From assembly GCA_024803745.1 (NCBI GenBank), contig JANJXV010000024.1, forward strand, positions 13,542,427 through 13,606,426: DNA of 64,000 nt, given 5' to 3'. The notes beneath the pieces are model-generated. The model worked only from the letters and a program-made list of their open reading frames with translations, did not search any database and was not told the DNA's origin. The position numbers were made by a program, and so were the translations under genes. Below are positions 62,240 through 64,000 of this stretch, in pieces. This DNA comes from Megascapheus bottae (Eukaryota; Chordata; Mammalia; Rodentia; Geomyidae). Positions within the stretch are counted from its first letter, which is position 1. Every line of letters starts with the position of its first letter.

Positions 62240-63200
62240 TGTGGCGAGGCAAGAAGAGCAAGAAGAGCACAGGATGAAATGAGAACTGAGTCCCTTAGAA
62301 TTCCAAGGCCGAGTTTCAGGACTCTCATAATTTCCCTAAACTGGTGCAACAAAGCCTATGGGAGAAAGAAATGAGAGCTGGAATTCCAGGATAACATTTA
62401 TTTGCTTCATTGCCAGATAATTGGTCCAAAGCTTGGATAGCTTTCTATCCAACTTGCTAGTTACTAGACTTTGGATGTGAATGGAAGAGGACCTGGTTTT
62501 GGAAAGGGTAAATCAGTGAATCACCTGGGAAATCAAACACTTAGCAATATATTGGGAAATAGATCGATGGGCTTCTACCTTCCTTTCTTAGACATGGCTT
62601 CCCTTATTCATTATCTTTTCTGTCTGCAATGAAAGGCATAGAATGGAGGCTTTGTACGGTAATAATTTCACCATTCCTAAAGGTCACAGAATCAAAGACT
62701 TCCAGAGTCTTAATTCCAGTCTGACGCTTCAACTGACACTCATGCCTCCTCTATAATTTCACATATCAGATTCTCATTCTTCCTATACCTAAAAAAGGAA
62801 GAAAAAATGCAATTTCATCTTTGGTTAGCCAATAATTATCTTTCTGCAAAGCAGAAAAATCCAGTGCTTCTTCCACAGAGACCTCAAACAAATTTGAGCA
62901 AATCTATCATTTTCCTCCTAGGCTTTATTTCTTCCAGGCTAAAATATAGCCAATATCTTGAACTTCTCATAGCATGGCTTTGAGTTCTGTCATTCTCCTG
63001 ATTTATCTTACTTGGTAAAATTAAAATGTATCATTTTTTTCATAATATATGGCAGTCTGAAATGAAAAAAAAATATATTCTAGGTGCTGCATTGTAGGGA
63101 ACATCCCCCCTCCCCATTAAAATATTTATTCAAAATTGTTACCCCCCCTTGTCTAATTTCACTATCAAAAACTGCCCCTTATACACACCACCACATTCTA
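62240..63200. other. Stretch right of the TSGA13 exons with nothing recognised
   Basis: About 1 kb of AT-rich single-copy-looking sequence. I looked on the minus strand for the missing TSGA13 upstream exons (human SASKYFSKELLLK and earlier) and found no convincing match. Confidence 0.5.
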
Positions 63201-63385
63201 CTCTTTATCCTGCTTTGTCGGGCACCTGCCAAATTGTATACATTCTGTGTAACCATTTGCTTATTGACTTCTAGATTTAAATTTCATAATTGCAAAGACT
63301 TTGGCTTAGTCACTAGTACTAGCAAAACTTTATTAGTGTCTTGGACATAGTCAGTGCTCAGTAAATATTTGTTGAATGAATGGCC
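63200..63385 (+). mobile_element. L2 3' end
   Basis: CAGTGCTCAGTAAATATTTG and TTGAATGAATGG are the conserved L2 terminus; the upstream part fits weakly. Confidence 0.7.
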
Positions 63386-63483
63386 AATCAAGATCTTGAG
63401 CTTCTTCTTTTAGAGTCTTAAAGCCTTTTCAAACATACTTGCTGTTGCTGAACTGTCTTTTTATAAAAATTCTAACTCTTTGG

Positions 63484-63690
63484 GCCTGGAGTTTGGCCTA
63501 GTGGTTAAAGTTCTTGCCTAGCATGCATGAAGACCCGGGTTCGGTTCCTCGGTACCACATACATAGAAAAAAAGCCAGAAGTGGTGCTGAGGCTCAAGTG
63601 GTAGAGCTCTAGGCTTGAGAAAGTCCAAGGACAGTGTTCAGGCCCTGAGCTCAAGCCAGGACTGGCCAAAAAAAAAAAAAAAGGTAAAAA
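63484..63690 (+). mobile_element. IDL-Geo SINE with target duplication
   Basis: GGCCTGGAGTTTGGCCTAGT head; AAAATTCTAACTC flanks both ends. Confidence 0.92.
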
Positions 63691-64000
63691 AAAAAATTCT
63701 AACTCATAACTCATCCTCCTTAAGCTTTAGTTTTAAGTAACAGGACTCTAATTCAAGTTATCTAATAGGCATCTTAACAAAAGAACATAAGCTAAAGACA
63801 AAATAACAAAAGAACTCATAGTTAATGGTGCCACCCCAAAAATACCTAGCAGAACTAGATCTCATCACAGGAAAACAGAAACTGAAGGAAGTTATTAAGA
63901 ATCCAAGATGGCCCCCCAGGCCCACGATCTCATTTTGATCCTCGCATGTAACTACCACATTCCTCCTGCTTGCCTCCATCTACTTCCTTTCTCTATCTCT

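Noticed and set aside
62240..62352. Longer TSGA13 exon using the open frame from 62352
   Set aside because: The added residues (MLHQFREIMRVLKLG...) do not resemble TSGA13, and a strong pyrimidine tract plus CAG at 62239 marks the exon start.

Overview
The window is mammalian nuclear DNA, and the repeats point to a rodent of the superfamily Geomyoidea (kangaroo rats, pocket mice, pocket gophers). Dozens of copies of a dimeric SINE, with a tRNA-Ala/ID-like left half and a distinctive right half, match the IDL-Geo family, which is described as restricted to that group. The genus cannot be fixed from sequence alone.

Two protein genes are present, both on the minus strand. The first is COPG2, coatomer subunit gamma-2, a COPI vesicle coat component. 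It runs from its start codon at 59060 leftward and leaves the window in intron 19 (below 456). I could place 19 consecutive coding exons. All have GT-AG introns and compatible phases, and together they give 659 in-frame codons of about 871 expected. The missing 3' part, most of the C-terminal appendage domain, lies left of the window. The second is TSGA13, a testis-expressed gene of unknown biochemical function. Its last three coding exons lie at 62238-59450 and its 5' exons were not found. This order (TSGA13 then COPG2, same strand) matches the human 7q32 block, where the imprinted gene MEST lies beyond the 3' end of COPG2.

Layout: 1-14.5 kb holds COPG2 exons 19 to 11. Exon 10 is at 15 kb, followed by the 16.9-kb intron 9 (15.1-32.0 kb), which is packed with decayed L1, LTR and SINE sequence. 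Exons 9 to 6 lie at 32-38 kb, intron 5 (7.0 kb) and intron 4 (9.9 kb) flank exon 5 at 45 kb, and exons 4 to 1 lie at 55-59 kb. A CpG island at about 58.6-59.35 kb covers COPG2 exon 1 and its promoter. The TSGA13 3' end (stop 59450, AATAAA at 59384-59379) abuts this island, so one gene appears to end about 300 bp before the next begins. From 62.3 to 64 kb there is no recognisable exon, only an L2 fragment and one IDL-Geo SINE.

Most non-coding sequence is retroelement-derived: IDL-Geo, a B1-headed SINE sharing the same right half, older B1/ID composites, young 5'-truncated L1 3' ends, a second abundant 3'-end family, ancient L1, MaLR LTRs, MIR/L2, and many microsatellites. I found no non-coding RNA gene and no evidence of a new multi-gene system. 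The most notable observations are an L1 insertion 30 nt from the exon 5 splice acceptor, closely spaced inverted SINE pairs, right-half sharing between two SINE families, nested insertions with target-site duplications, and the tight TSGA13/COPG2 junction.
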